A stretch of 64,000 nucleotides of DNA from Neisseriaceae bacterium JH1-16 (GTDB lineage: Bacteria > Pseudomonadota > Gammaproteobacteria > Burkholderiales > Chromobacteriaceae), in contig JAPDNP010000001.1 in the NCBI GenBank assembly GCA_025989215.1, positions 372,001 to 436,000 on the forward strand, given 5' to 3'. Every line of letters begins with the position of its first letter. Within the stretch, counting starts at the first letter, position 1. The notes below the pieces were generated by a model. The model ran no database searches and had not been told where the DNA came from. It saw only the letters and a program-made list of their open reading frames with translations. This document shows, one piece after another, positions 39,639 to 48,282 of the stretch. The position numbers and the translations under genes were made by a program.

Positions 39639-40575
39639 TGTCGAGGGCTTGCCCGACGCCGCGCGTGCGCTGGTCGGCGCGGTCGGCCAGACCCCGCTGG
39701 TGGAAGTCCCGTTCGCCGCCGAGGTGGCGCCGGGCGTGCGGCTGTTCGCCAAACTCGAGAGCGTCAACCCGAGCGGCTCGATAAAGGACCGGCCGGTGGC
39801 GCGGATGCTGGTCGAGGCGTGGCGCGCCGGTGTGTTCGCCGACGGCCGGCGCCTGCTCGACTCCTCGTCGGGCAATGCCGGCATCGCCTACGCCATGCTC
39901 GGCGCCGCGCTTGGCATCGGTGTCACCATCGTGGTGCCGGGCAATGCCAGCCGCGAGCGGCTGGAGCGGATGCGTGCCTACGGCGCCGAGCTGGTGGTCA
40001 CCGACCCGATCGAGGGCTACGACTTCGCGCTGCGAGAAGCGCATACCTTGGCCGAACGGGAGCCGGAGCGTTACTGGCACTGCGACCAGTACGCCAATAT
40101 CGACAACTGGCGATCGCACTTCGCCGGCACCGCCGAGGAAATTCTCGTCCAGCTGCATGAGCGCGGCCTGCCGGCGCCGGACGCGCTGGTCGCGGGCATC
40201 GGCACCGGTGGCACGCTGACAGGCTGTGGCCGACGCCTGCGTCTCGCCAATCCCAACACGCATATCGCGGTGGCGATTCCTGAAACCTTTCCCGGCATCG
40301 AGGGGCTGAAGCCGTTCGGCTCACCGGGCGATATCGTGCCGGCGCTGCTCGACGCCACGCTGATCAACGAGCGGATCGGCGTCAGTTCGGAACAGGCGGT
40401 GGCGTTGTGTCGGCGGCTGGCGACGCTGGGCCTGTTCGTCGGGCCGTCGTCGGGTGCGTTCGTGCATGCGGCGCTGCGGGTGGCGGCGAGTGGGCGTTAC
40501 CGGAGCATCGTCACGTTTCTGAACGACACGGGGGAGCGGTATGTGTCGACGGGGATGTGGGCGGCGGATACATAG
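39613..40575 (+). CDS. cysM: Cysteine synthase, CysM/CysK family
   Basis: 320 aa PLP fold-type II enzyme. PLP lysine Lys58 in NPSGSIKDRP, cofactor loop SSSGNAGIAYAML, GIGTGGTLTG and GPSSGAFV. The family uses O-acetyl- or O-phosphoserine with sulfide, thiosulfate or a protein thiocarboxylate. Operon position after carrier, E1 and protease suggests the carrier is its sulfur donor, as in the CysO-CysM pair. It overlaps the previous gene by 26 bases. Confidence 0.88.
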   Translation: MSSSVTALDVEGLPDAARALVGAVGQTPLVEVPFAAEVAPGVRLFAKLESVNPSGSIKDRPVARMLVEAWRAGVFADGRRLLDSSSGNAGIAYAMLGAALGIGVTIVVPGNASRERLERMRAYGAELVVTDPIEGYDFALREAHTLAEREPERYWHCDQYANIDNWRSHFAGTAEEILVQLHERGLPAPDALVAGIGTGGTLTGCGRRLRLANPNTHIAVAIPETFPGIEGLKPFGSPGDIVPALLDATLINERIGVSSEQAVALCRRLATLGLFVGPSSGAFVHAALRVAASGRYRSIVTFLNDTGERYVSTGMWAADT

Positions 40576-40639
40576 GGGCGTTGCGCGTTCATCTGCAGGC
40601 GGGGCTGCTGTCGATCTTGCTTGGCGGAGATCCACCCCC

Positions 40640-40751
40640 TTTTTTTCGGCCAACCTTAGTGAGGGTTGTTGCAGCGCCGGTCCCGCCCGGCGGGGCGGGG
40701 TACTTTCTTTTGCTTCGCCAAAAGAAAGTACCCAAAGAAAAGGCGACCCCG
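40640..40751 (+). repeat. Hairpin repeat, copy A
   Basis: Begins with a 10-mer motif (TTCGGCCAAC, 40645), continues CTTAGTGAGGGTTGTTGC, then a 15-bp perfect hairpin (stem from 40698 to 40733, CTTCGC loop) and AAGGCGACCCC. An inverted, diverged copy is at 41374-41484. The gene-free interval 40576-41556 holds both copies, two further 10-mers (41068, 41141) facing each other, and nothing I can call coding. Confidence 0.75.
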
Positions 40752-41373
40752 CGATGCCGGCCCGCTACGCGGGCTGCCCTGCGGGTGCCACGGCCAACGG
40801 GCGGCTGCGCAACTCGCGCCGGCTGCGCCGGCACTCGAACAGTGCTCGCCGACTTCCCCCGTTGGCCGTGTCGTCCTCGGCGGCGTCGAAGGGGGGGAGA
40901 TCGTTGGCGGAAATGGTGGGATTTGGTCTGGAAGTCGTTGGCTGCCGAAATGTCAGTGGGTCAGATTGGCGTCGTTACCGGGAGCGCAACTCAGGATTTG
41001 TTCGGGCGACGTGGGTGAGAGTTGTGTCTTTGTCGGCGACTAGCGGGAGCAACGCCTCATTGGCTTGTTCGGCCAACCTTGGTCGAGAGCCATAGCGTCG
41101 CTTACACAGGTAAAACTTTGGCTTTGTCAGGGCGCTCAAGGTTGGCCGAACGATGCTCCGTAACCATTTCGACCAACGTACTAGGAGGTTTGTACCTATT
41201 CATTTTCTGCAACGCGACAGTCGGCCTACCCATCCCCTTCTGCGCTGCCGAGCGATCGTCAAGTGGTCAGGTCTTAAGCCGCCGCATGTTCGAGCGCCGC
41301 GACGTTAGCGCGGTGCGAGTTCGGCGGCGCCTGACCGCTTGGCTGGCGCGAGGGAAGCCGAAGGCCAGCGCGG

Positions 41374-41484
41374 TGGGGTCGCCTTCTTTTGGTTCCTTTT
41401 CTTGGCGAAGCAAGAAAAGGAACTCGCCAGTCGGGCGAGACCGACAAAGCAGCAGCCCTCACTAACGTTGGCCGAAAGAAGTGG
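41374..41484 (-). repeat. Hairpin repeat, copy B (inverted)
   Basis: Reverse complement matches copy A: CGGCCAACGTTAGTGAGGGC, then TGCTGC, then a 13-bp perfect hairpin (41392-41423) with the same CTTCGC loop, then AAGGCGACCCCA. Four of 13 stem positions differ from copy A, and each is compensated on the other arm. The hairpin is therefore conserved as a structure. Confidence 0.75.
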
Positions 41485-41510
41485 TGGGCTGCATTGCCAC
41501 TGAGGGGACG

Positions 41511-41546
41511 GAAGAAGAAAGCGGCCGTCAGGCCGCTTTCTTCTTC
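41511..41546. terminator. Strong bidirectional hairpin after the cyclodeaminase gene
   Basis: Perfect 16-bp stem GAAGAAGAAAGCGGCC / GGCCGCTTTCTTCTTC with GTCA loop, 11 bases beyond the minus-strand stop. The right arm is pyrimidine-rich. It is probably the terminator of the 3-gene minus operon. Confidence 0.8.
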
Positions 41547-41556
41547 GCACGAACAT

Positions 41557-42498
41557 TCACTCCGCCAGCAATACACTCTTGGCAATCTGCACATCCTGAA
41601 TCGCCAGCCCCGTCAGATCCGCGACGGTGATCTGCTTATCACTCTGCCGCGCCGGCGCCTCGCCGGCCAGCAATCGTCCCAGCTCCACCAGCCGCGCCAC
41701 CGGCACCAGTCCGGCCTTCATCGCGTGCGATACCTCGCCATAGGCGCTGCACTGTGCTAGCGAGTCGACCGCAATCAGGTCGGCGCGGGCGACGAGGTCA
41801 GTGGCCAGCTCCTGCTTGCCTTCGGCATCGGCGCCGACCGCAGTGATGTGGGTGCCGGGCTGGATCCAGCCGGCCTGCAGGATCGGCCGAGTCGACGGTG
41901 TGCAGGTGACGATCAGCTGGCTGGCGCGTGCCAGTTGCTCGGCATTCAGCGTGGCGTGGACGCGATAGCCGCGCGGCTCGAATTCGGCGGTGAAGGCATC
42001 GAGCTCCTTGGCCGAACGCCCCCACACGTGCACGGTGCGGCACGGGGTGACCGCCTGCAGCGCAGTCAGTTGCAGGCGGGCCTGCAAGCCGGTGCCGACG
42101 ATGCCGATGGCGTCAATCCGTTGCGGCGCCAGCAGCTCGGCGGCCAGGCGACCGGCCAAGGCGGTTCTCCAGGCGGTCAGCCAACCCTCGTCCTGCAGCA
42201 GCGCCACCGGCTCGCCGGTGCGGGCCGAGAACACCATCACCAGGCCCTGGTTGCTAGCAAGGCCACGTTTGGGGTTGTCGTAGAAGCCGGATGACACCTT
42301 CACCGCGAACAGCTCATCGCCGTCGAGGTAGCCCGACTTCACGCAGCAGTCGCCGTTGACCGCGCCGAAGGCGAAGTGCTGTACCGGTGGCAGTTGCACC
42401 TGGCCTTTTGAATAAGCGATGAAACCCTGGCGGATCAGAGCGGCGGCGCATTCCAGGTCGAGTCGCGCCAGGATCTGGCTCTTGTCGAGCAGCTTCAT
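41557..42498 (-). CDS. Ornithine cyclodeaminase / mu-crystallin family protein
   Basis: 313 aa. NAD(P)-binding enzyme of the OCD/mu-crystallin family, with nucleotide motif IGIVGTGLQARLQLTALQAV, catalytic-side segment SSGFYDNPKRGLASNQGLV and ITVADLTGLAIQDVQIA. Members are cyclodeaminases, dehydrogenases or imine reductases. Its ATG (42498) overlaps the dehydratase stop, making a coupled pair like EutB/EutC, but other ectoine-catabolic genes are absent. Confidence 0.87.
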   Translation of the reverse strand: MKLLDKSQILARLDLECAAALIRQGFIAYSKGQVQLPPVQHFAFGAVNGDCCVKSGYLDGDELFAVKVSSGFYDNPKRGLASNQGLVMVFSARTGEPVALLQDEGWLTAWRTALAGRLAAELLAPQRIDAIGIVGTGLQARLQLTALQAVTPCRTVHVWGRSAKELDAFTAEFEPRGYRVHATLNAEQLARASQLIVTCTPSTRPILQAGWIQPGTHITAVGADAEGKQELATDLVARADLIAVDSLAQCSAYGEVSHAMKAGLVPVARLVELGRLLAGEAPARQSDKQITVADLTGLAIQDVQIAKSVLLAE

Positions 42499-43451
42499 TG
42501 CACCGCCTCCACAAATTTTTTCAGCACGATATTGCGGCCGCACAGCACCACGGCGACCTTCTTGCCCTGGTAGTGCGGGGCGAGCTGCAGCAGGCTGGCC
42601 AGTGCCACGCCGGCGGCACCTTCCACCATCCAGCGGTCGGTTTCGGCCAGCGTCTTCATGGCCGCCTTGATCTCGGCCTCGCTGACCAGCGCGGTACGGC
42701 GGATCAGCTGCTGGCAGAGCGGGAAGGTGAGGGCGCCCGGCTCCACGCCGCCGGCAGTACCGTCGGACAGGGTGTCGGTCTCGACGACCTCGATGATTTC
42801 ACCAGCCTTGAGGCAGCTGTACAGGCTGGTGGCGTTGGCCGGCCAGCAGCCGACCAGCTCGGTGCTCGGCGACAACTCGGCCAGCGCGGTGCCGATGCCG
42901 GAGATCAGGCCGCCGCCGCCGACCGCGACGAATACCGCGTCGAGGTCTGGGCACTGTTCGGCCAACTCCATACCCACCGTGCCCTGGCCGGCGATCACGT
43001 CGAAGTCGTTGTACGGCGAGATGAACGGCTTGCCCTGCTTTCTGGCGGCCTCGCTGGCGGCCAGCTCCGACTGCAGCGCATCACCGTCGACCAGTACCAC
43101 TTCGCCGCCGAGCGCGCGGATCGCGTCGAGCTTCACCGGCGAGGCACTCCGTGGCGCGTACACCGTCACCGGCACGCCAGCGAGCTTGCCGGCCAGCGCT
43201 ACCGCCTGGCCGTGGTTGCCGGTGGAGGCGGCGATCACGCCGCTGTGTTTCGCCGCCGCGCCGAGCACGCGCAGCTTGTTGCTGGCGCCGCGGAACTTGA
43301 ACGAGCCGGTGTGCTGCAGGTGTTCACCCTTCAGATAGACCTCGCAGCCGGTAAGCCGGGACAGCATCGGGCTGTAGTCGAGTGGGGTGGTGCGCACCTG
43401 CGGGCGGATGGCGTGGTGGGCGGCGACGATGGCGGCGAACAGTGAGCTCAT
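42495..43451 (-). CDS. Threonine/serine dehydratase-like PLP enzyme (EutB-like)
   Basis: 318 aa, PLP fold-type II. PLP lysine Lys52 in HTGSFKFRGA, SXGN-type loop AASTGNHGQAVAL, and glycine loop VAVGGGGLISGIGTAL. No regulatory ACT domain, so a catabolic dehydratase of serine/threonine/hydroxyaspartate type. Middle gene of an operon with a DauR-like regulator and a cyclodeaminase-family enzyme. The substrate cannot be read from sequence. Confidence 0.88.
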   Translation of the reverse strand: MSSLFAAIVAAHHAIRPQVRTTPLDYSPMLSRLTGCEVYLKGEHLQHTGSFKFRGASNKLRVLGAAAKHSGVIAASTGNHGQAVALAGKLAGVPVTVYAPRSASPVKLDAIRALGGEVVLVDGDALQSELAASEAARKQGKPFISPYNDFDVIAGQGTVGMELAEQCPDLDAVFVAVGGGGLISGIGTALAELSPSTELVGCWPANATSLYSCLKAGEIIEVVETDTLSDGTAGGVEPGALTFPLCQQLIRRTALVSEAEIKAAMKTLAETDRWMVEGAAGVALASLLQLAPHYQGKKVAVVLCGRNIVLKKFVEAVQ

Positions 43452-44053
43452 GGCTTCTCCTTCAGTTCTTTCAGATGTTTGTAAACGGTGGCGCGGCCCA
43501 TGCCGAGCACGTTGGCGACGTAGTTGGCGGCATTCTTGCCGCGAAAGGCGCCCTCCTGATGCAGTGCCTCGACCAGCTCGCGTTTCTGCTCGCGGCCGAG
43601 GATGGACAGGCTCAGCTGGCGCTCTTGCAACCAACCGTGGATGAAGCTGTTGATGCGTTCCTGCCAGTCGTCCTGGAACAGCACCTCGGGCTGGGCGATC
43701 AGCTTGCTGCCGGACAGGAACAGGTCGAGCGCGGCGCGAGCGCCCTCGAATACCGACACGTCGAAGTTGATGCACAGCATGCCCTCGATCGCGCCGCGCT
43801 CGTCGCGCAGCACCACGCTGATCGAGCGCAGCTTGCGGCCGTCCCAGTTGAGCTTCTCGTAGGGGCCGATCACGGTGGCGTCGGGCTCGGACTCCAGTTC
43901 TTCCAGCCCGGACGGGTCACCCAGCTCGCGTTTGGAGAAGTTGTTGGCGATGTAGGCGACCGATTGCGTCGCCATGTCGTGCAGCACGACTTCTACATAG
44001 GGGTAGAACAGAGTGGCGATGGCGTCGGCCATGGGGTGATGGCGGTCGAGCAT
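43448..44053 (-). CDS. YheO/DauR-like PAS and helix-turn-helix regulator
   Basis: 201 aa. N-terminal YheO-like PAS domain (LFYPYVEVVLHDMATQSVAY, later RSISVVLRDERGAIEGMLCINFD, about 1-110) and C-terminal DauR-like HTH (GKNAANYVANVLGMGRATVY then KHLKELK). DauR represses D-arginine catabolism in Pseudomonas; the relatives sense various small molecules. First gene of the operon, so it probably autoregulates it. The 142 bases upstream are A+T rich with AATCCA/TGGATT inverted around A-tracts, a possible operator. Confidence 0.87.
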   Translation of the reverse strand: MLDRHHPMADAIATLFYPYVEVVLHDMATQSVAYIANNFSKRELGDPSGLEELESEPDATVIGPYEKLNWDGRKLRSISVVLRDERGAIEGMLCINFDVSVFEGARAALDLFLSGSKLIAQPEVLFQDDWQERINSFIHGWLQERQLSLSILGREQKRELVEALHQEGAFRGKNAANYVANVLGMGRATVYKHLKELKEKP

Positions 44054-44195
44054 GATGGATTCATTGGTTAGATCAACGAGTCCATCCTAGACTTATCAAT
44101 CCAAAAAGTAAACAAAAAGTCTCAAATGGATTTTTTGTCTGCTTTCTGGGTGCGACGAGTCGCTATCTGGTATCAGCTTGTGCAGAAGAGGGGAT

Positions 44196-45116
44196 TCAGC
44201 TAGTCGACGGCCAGCTGCGGTTGGCCGAAAACTCGGCAGCCACTTCGTGAATCAGGTCCCACACCGTTTCGGCCAACGGCGACAAGGAGCGGTTCTTGCG
44301 CCGCACCAGCATCAAGGAACGCTCGACGCTGGGGGTGAGCGGGCGCACCACCAGGTCGCTGGCTTCAGGCAGCGGTAGCGCCAGGATGGGCAGCACGCTG
44401 ACACCGATGCCGGCCTCGACCATGCGATATACCGTGGTCGAATGGCCCAGCTCCTGGACCACCTCGGCGCGGATCTGCTGCGCAGCGAGCGCCCGGTCGA
44501 TCAGCGGGCGGCTGCCCGAGGCGTAGTCGAGCAGCACCAGCGCCTCGCCTTCCAGTTCGGACCAGGCGACCGATGCTAGCGCGGCAAAGCGGTGGTCGGC
44601 GCGGCACACCAGGCAGAACGGCTCCTGCAGGATGGTTTCGCAGTACAGGTCGTCGGCGCCGAGCGGGTCGATGATCACGCCGAAGTCGACCTCGCCGTTG
44701 CGCACGCTGGCCAGCACCAGCTGCTGCACCTGGTCGCGCAGCATTAGCGACAGCTTGGGGTAGCGCTCGGCGGCGCGGGCGATGCAGGCGGGCATCAGGT
44801 TGGCCGAAATGGTCGGGCTGGCTGCCACGCGCACCCGGCCCTGGCGGGTCTCGCCGAGCTGGCGGGTCTCGGTGAGGCACGCTTCCAGCTCGTCGAGCAG
44901 CCGCTCCAGCGAGCCGGCGAGGCCGTGGCCGGCCTCGGTCAGCGTCACCTCGCGAGTGGTGCGGTCGAACAGCTTCAGGCCCAGTTCGCCCTCCAGCTCG
45001 CGTAAGGCATGGCTGACCGCCGGTTGCGACAGGCCGATCGCGTCGCCGGCGCGGCTGAAGCTGTGGTGCTTGGCCACGGCAAGGAAGGTGCGGAGCTGGC
45101 GGAGCGAGATATTCAT
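44196..45116 (-). CDS. LysR family transcriptional regulator
   Basis: 306 aa. N-terminal HTH (LRQLRTFLAVAKHHSFSRAG, then DAIGLSQPAVSHALRELEGE) and LysR effector domain. It is divergent from the BASS-type transporter gene with 117 bases between, so it likely controls that gene. ATG 45116 gives the standard MNISLRQL start. Three 10-mer repeat copies lie inside (44220, 44268, 44799). Confidence 0.92.
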   Translation of the reverse strand: MNISLRQLRTFLAVAKHHSFSRAGDAIGLSQPAVSHALRELEGELGLKLFDRTTREVTLTEAGHGLAGSLERLLDELEACLTETRQLGETRQGRVRVAASPTISANLMPACIARAAERYPKLSLMLRDQVQQLVLASVRNGEVDFGVIIDPLGADDLYCETILQEPFCLVCRADHRFAALASVAWSELEGEALVLLDYASGSRPLIDRALAAQQIRAEVVQELGHSTTVYRMVEAGIGVSVLPILALPLPEASDLVVRPLTPSVERSLMLVRRKNRSLSPLAETVWDLIHEVAAEFSANRSWPSTS

Positions 45117-45233
45117 GCAGTAATTAAATGAATTGATCAGATAAATCCATTTGAATTCTATATCGGCTCGCCGCGACAATGCCTACCGTTAATGAAGGGC
45201 TGTCTCTGCCCGCCGACGATTCAGGAGCACCCC
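45117..45233. promoter_or_regulatory. Divergent regulatory spacer of LysR and transporter
   Basis: A+T-rich 40 bases with inverted AAATG (45126-45130) and CATTT (45148-45152), and further ATT-rich half sites, located at the LysR-proximal side where an autoregulatory LysR box would lie. No -10/-35 pair is convincing. Confidence 0.35.
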
Positions 45234-46229
45234 GTGGCACGACCCCGTTTTCTCCCCGACAACTTCACGCTGGCGCTGGTCACCACCGTGCTGTTGGCCA
45301 CCTTCCTGCCTTGCGAGGGCCAGACCGCCGTGGTGTTCGGCAAGGTGACCTATGCGGCGATCGCGCTGCTGTTCTTCCTGCACGGCGCTAAGCTGTCGCG
45401 CGAGGCGGTGGTGGCCGGCGCGACGCACTGGCGGCTGCACCTGCTGGTGTTCGCCAGCACTTTCGTGCTGTTCCCGGTGCTGGGCTTTGCGTTGAAGCCC
45501 ATCCTGTCGCCGCTGGTGACGCCGGACCTGTACCTGGGCGTGCTGTTCCTGTGCACGCTGCCGTCGACGGTGCAGTCGTCGATCGCGTTCACCTCGATGG
45601 CGCGCGGTAACGTGCCGGCGGCGGTGTGCAGCGCGTCGGCGTCCAGCCTGGTCGGCATCTTCCTGACCCCGCTGTTGGTCAGTGTGCTGGTGGTGTCGCA
45701 TAACGGCGGCACCGCCTCGTGGCATTCGATCATCGACATCATGGTGCAGCTGCTGCTGCCGTTCCTGGCCGGCCAGGTGGCGCGCCGCTGGATCGGTGGC
45801 TGGGTGGAGCGCAACAAGGCGCTGCTGCGCTTCGTCGACCAGGGTTCGATCCTGCTGGTGGTGTATACCGCGTTCAGCGAGGCGGTGATCCAGGGCCTGT
45901 GGCACAACACCCCGGTGACCGCGCTGGCGGGCCTGTTGGTGGTCAACGGCGTGTTGCTGGCGCTGGCGCTGTTCGCCACCCGCACCGCGGCGCGCAAGCT
46001 CGGTTTCGACAAGGAAGACGAGATCACCATCGTGTTCTGCGGTTCGAAGAAGAGCCTGGCGAGCGGCGTGCCAATGGCCAACGTGCTGTTCTCCGGCCAC
46101 GCGGTCGGCGCGATCGTGCTGCCGTTGATGTTGTTCCACCAGGTGCAGCTGATGGTGTGCGCGGTGCTGGCGCAGCGCTACCGGCAGCGCCGCGAGGAGC
46201 CGGTTGCGGTGCAGCAGACTGCCGGCTGA
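45234..46229 (+). CDS. Bile acid:sodium symporter family (YfeH-like) transporter
   Basis: 331 aa, about ten membrane helices. Matches the SBF-like/YfeH branch of the BASS superfamily: LPSTVQSSIAFTSMARGNVP and EDEITIVFCGSKKSLASGVP are the two conserved crossover-type segments. GTG start 45234 supported by AGGAG six bases upstream. The substrate is unknown; it is probably controlled by the divergent LysR protein. Confidence 0.88.
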   Translation: MARPRFLPDNFTLALVTTVLLATFLPCEGQTAVVFGKVTYAAIALLFFLHGAKLSREAVVAGATHWRLHLLVFASTFVLFPVLGFALKPILSPLVTPDLYLGVLFLCTLPSTVQSSIAFTSMARGNVPAAVCSASASSLVGIFLTPLLVSVLVVSHNGGTASWHSIIDIMVQLLLPFLAGQVARRWIGGWVERNKALLRFVDQGSILLVVYTAFSEAVIQGLWHNTPVTALAGLLVVNGVLLALALFATRTAARKLGFDKEDEITIVFCGSKKSLASGVPMANVLFSGHAVGAIVLPLMLFHQVQLMVCAVLAQRYRQRREEPVAVQQTAG

Positions 46230-46257
46230 ACGGCTGTCGGTTTACAACGGATGTACA

Positions 46258-46281
46258 AAGGCCCGCCACTTGGCGGGCCTT
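46258..46281. terminator. Bidirectional terminator between transporter and esterase
   Basis: Perfect 10-bp stem AAGGCCCGCC / GGCGGGCCTT with ACTT loop, in the 70-base gap between converging genes. Confidence 0.8.
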
Positions 46282-46299
46282 GTCGTTGCTTGAGGGCGG

Positions 46300-46992
46300 T
46301 CAGGGCTTGGTCAGCGCGTGCGCCCATGCGAGGAAATCGGTGGCCATGACCGGGCTCAGGGCGTGGTCGATGGGATAGAGCCGGGTACTGTGCGGCACGC
46401 CCAGCGTGGTGAGCCACTGGTCAGCCTTATGCGCCCAGGCGACCGGCAGCTTGCTGTCGTGCTGGCCGTGGGCGATGAAGGCGCTCAGCGTGGCCAGCTG
46501 CTCGCGCGGGGCCAAGTAGGGCTCCAGCTCGGGCAGGATGCGCCCGGACAGCACGCCGAAGCCGGCAACCCGCTCCGGTGCGCTCAGCCCTACGCTGGCG
46601 CTGAGGATGCCACCCTGACTGAAGCCGGCGATGACGGTGCGACGCGCGGGGATGTCATAGCTGGCTTGCAACTGCTCGACGAAGCGGATCAGAGCCAGCC
46701 GGCTGTCTTCGGCCTCGCTGGCGACGATGCTCGGCCCGTTGGGAGTGAACGCGACGCGAAACCAGCCGAACTGTCCCGGTGCGAATTGCAGCGGGCCGCG
46801 CGGCAGCACCACCAGTACGTCGGGGTCGACCGCGGCGGCCAGTTCGGCGAGATTGGTCTCGTTGCCGCCGACACCGTGCAGCAGAAGCAGGCAGGCTTTC
46901 GGCGCGGCGGGCCGGGGTTGGCGCAGGCGAAAGGCCAGTGGATACGCTGGGTCCTGCTGCAGGGCGCCGATCGGGACTTGTAGGTGGGGCAT
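46300..46992 (-). CDS. Carboxylesterase/phospholipase-type alpha/beta hydrolase
   Basis: 230 aa. Small soluble esterase of the YpfH/carboxylesterase 2 group: LLLLHGVGGNETN (oxyanion region), nucleophile Ser125 in AGFSQGGIL, Asp in AHGQHDSKLP and His in YPIDHALSP. ATG 46992 has GGAG upstream. Natural substrate unknown. Confidence 0.9.
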   Translation of the reverse strand: MPHLQVPIGALQQDPAYPLAFRLRQPRPAAPKACLLLLHGVGGNETNLAELAAAVDPDVLVVLPRGPLQFAPGQFGWFRVAFTPNGPSIVASEAEDSRLALIRFVEQLQASYDIPARRTVIAGFSQGGILSASVGLSAPERVAGFGVLSGRILPELEPYLAPREQLATLSAFIAHGQHDSKLPVAWAHKADQWLTTLGVPHSTRLYPIDHALSPVMATDFLAWAHALTKP

Positions 46993-47116
46993 GGGTGGGC
47001 TCCAGAAGGCTGACTCGGTCAAAGCCTAGTGTGATGGACGTTGGCCGAATCGTAGGCTTTGCCTCGACTGAGATAAACGGCTTATTCTGAGATCAACTGT
47101 TCCACTTATCGAGACA

Positions 47117-48016
47117 ATGGATCGATTCCTCGAAATGCGCGTCTTCAACGCGGTCGTCGACACCGGCAGCTTCATCAGGGCGGCCGAGGCACTCGAGCTG
47201 TCCAAGGCGGCCGTGTCGCGTTATATCGCGGAGCTGGAGGGTCGCTTGGGCGTGCGTTTGCTGCATCGAACCACGCGGCGGCTATCGCTGACCGAGGAAG
47301 GCCAGGTGTTCTACGCGCGCAGCAAGGAACTATTGGCCGGGCTCGACGAGGCGGAGGCGGAAATCACCTCGCGCAGCGGGGCGGCCAGCGGCCTCGTGCG
47401 CATCAACGCGCCGGTGACCTTTGGCATACGCCACCTGGCGCCGCTATGGGGCGAGTTTCGCACCCTTTATCCCGAGGTGACGCTCGAGGTGACGCTGGCC
47501 GACCGGGTGATCGACCTGGTCGAGGAGGGCTACGATGTCGCGGTTCGCATCGCCGCGTTGCCGAGCTCGACGCTGATCAGCAGGCGCCTGGCGAGCACGC
47601 GGATGGTGCTGTGCGCCTCGCCGCAGTATCTGGCGGCGCACGGTGTTCCGGATCATCCGGCCGAATTGGCCGACCATGCGGTGATTTCGTACAGCTACTG
47701 GTCCACCAAGGACGAGTGGCACTTCGACGGGCCGGCGGGGCCGGCCAGCGTCAGGACCAACCCGTGCATGCACACCAATAGCGGAGATACCTGCCGCGCG
47801 GCAGCGCTGGCGCACCAGGGGGTGATCCTGCAGCCGGGCTTCCTGGTCGGCGACGATCTGGCCAGCGGCGCATTGGTGGAGTTGATGCCCGAGTTTCGCT
47901 CGATCGAGCTGGGGATCTACGCGGTGTACCCGACCCGTAAGCATGTCTCCCCCAAGGTCCGGGTGCTGATCGAATTCCTGGCGGAGCATTTCGCCCGGGC
48001 GGCGCCGCGCTGGTGA
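47117..48016 (+). CDS. LysR family transcriptional regulator
   Basis: 299 aa. N-terminal HTH (EMRVFNAVVDTGSFIRAAEA, then LELSKAAVSRYIAELEGRLG) and LysR substrate domain of the group that includes many DsdC/PecT-like repressors. No neighbour on its strand to assign as target; the esterase gene lies divergently 124 bases away and is the obvious candidate. A 10-mer repeat (47040) lies in the spacer. Confidence 0.92.
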   Translation: MDRFLEMRVFNAVVDTGSFIRAAEALELSKAAVSRYIAELEGRLGVRLLHRTTRRLSLTEEGQVFYARSKELLAGLDEAEAEITSRSGAASGLVRINAPVTFGIRHLAPLWGEFRTLYPEVTLEVTLADRVIDLVEEGYDVAVRIAALPSSTLISRRLASTRMVLCASPQYLAAHGVPDHPAELADHAVISYSYWSTKDEWHFDGPAGPASVRTNPCMHTNSGDTCRAAALAHQGVILQPGFLVGDDLASGALVELMPEFRSIELGIYAVYPTRKHVSPKVRVLIEFLAEHFARAAPRW

Positions 48017-48104
48017 GCGCCGCCGTCGGCCGAAGCGGCTACAGGCTTATCGGTCACGGCACAAGGAGTCTGCGGGATGATTACTAAGCCTGACCCAAAA
48101 CAAT

Positions 48105-48135
48105 AAGCCCCCGAAGCGGAATGATCCGGGGGCTT
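48105..48135. terminator. Hairpin after the LysR gene
   Basis: 9-bp stem AAGCCCCCG / CGGGGGCTT with a 13-base loop but no T run. Just beyond, at 48144-48178, is a degenerate inverted pair of 10-mer-like sequences (GTTGGCCTAACG ... CGTTAGCC...GCCAAC). The rest of the 266-base gap holds no gene. Confidence 0.55.
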
Positions 48136-48282
48136 GTCGATTAGGTTGGCCTAACGAAGCGTTAGCCTAGCCAACAGGTTGGGATTGATGTCGATGTGGC
48201 AGGATTAATTGGCCAGTTGAATGACTGTAGCACTCATGGATATTTGAATCTCAGCAAGTGTCGATCAAACTTCCGGGGTGTC

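Noticed and set aside
40407-41594. Several open frames in the gene-free region, some giving similar peptides on opposite strands
   Set aside because: The similarity comes from the inverted DNA repeat; the frames lack ribosome-binding sites and overlap the cysteine synthase or the cyclodeaminase ends.
42495-43451. Full hydroxyectoine catabolic locus
   Set aside because: Only EutB/EutC-like enzymes are present; no DoeA/DoeB, transporter or EnuR-type regulator nearby, so the label would be too specific.
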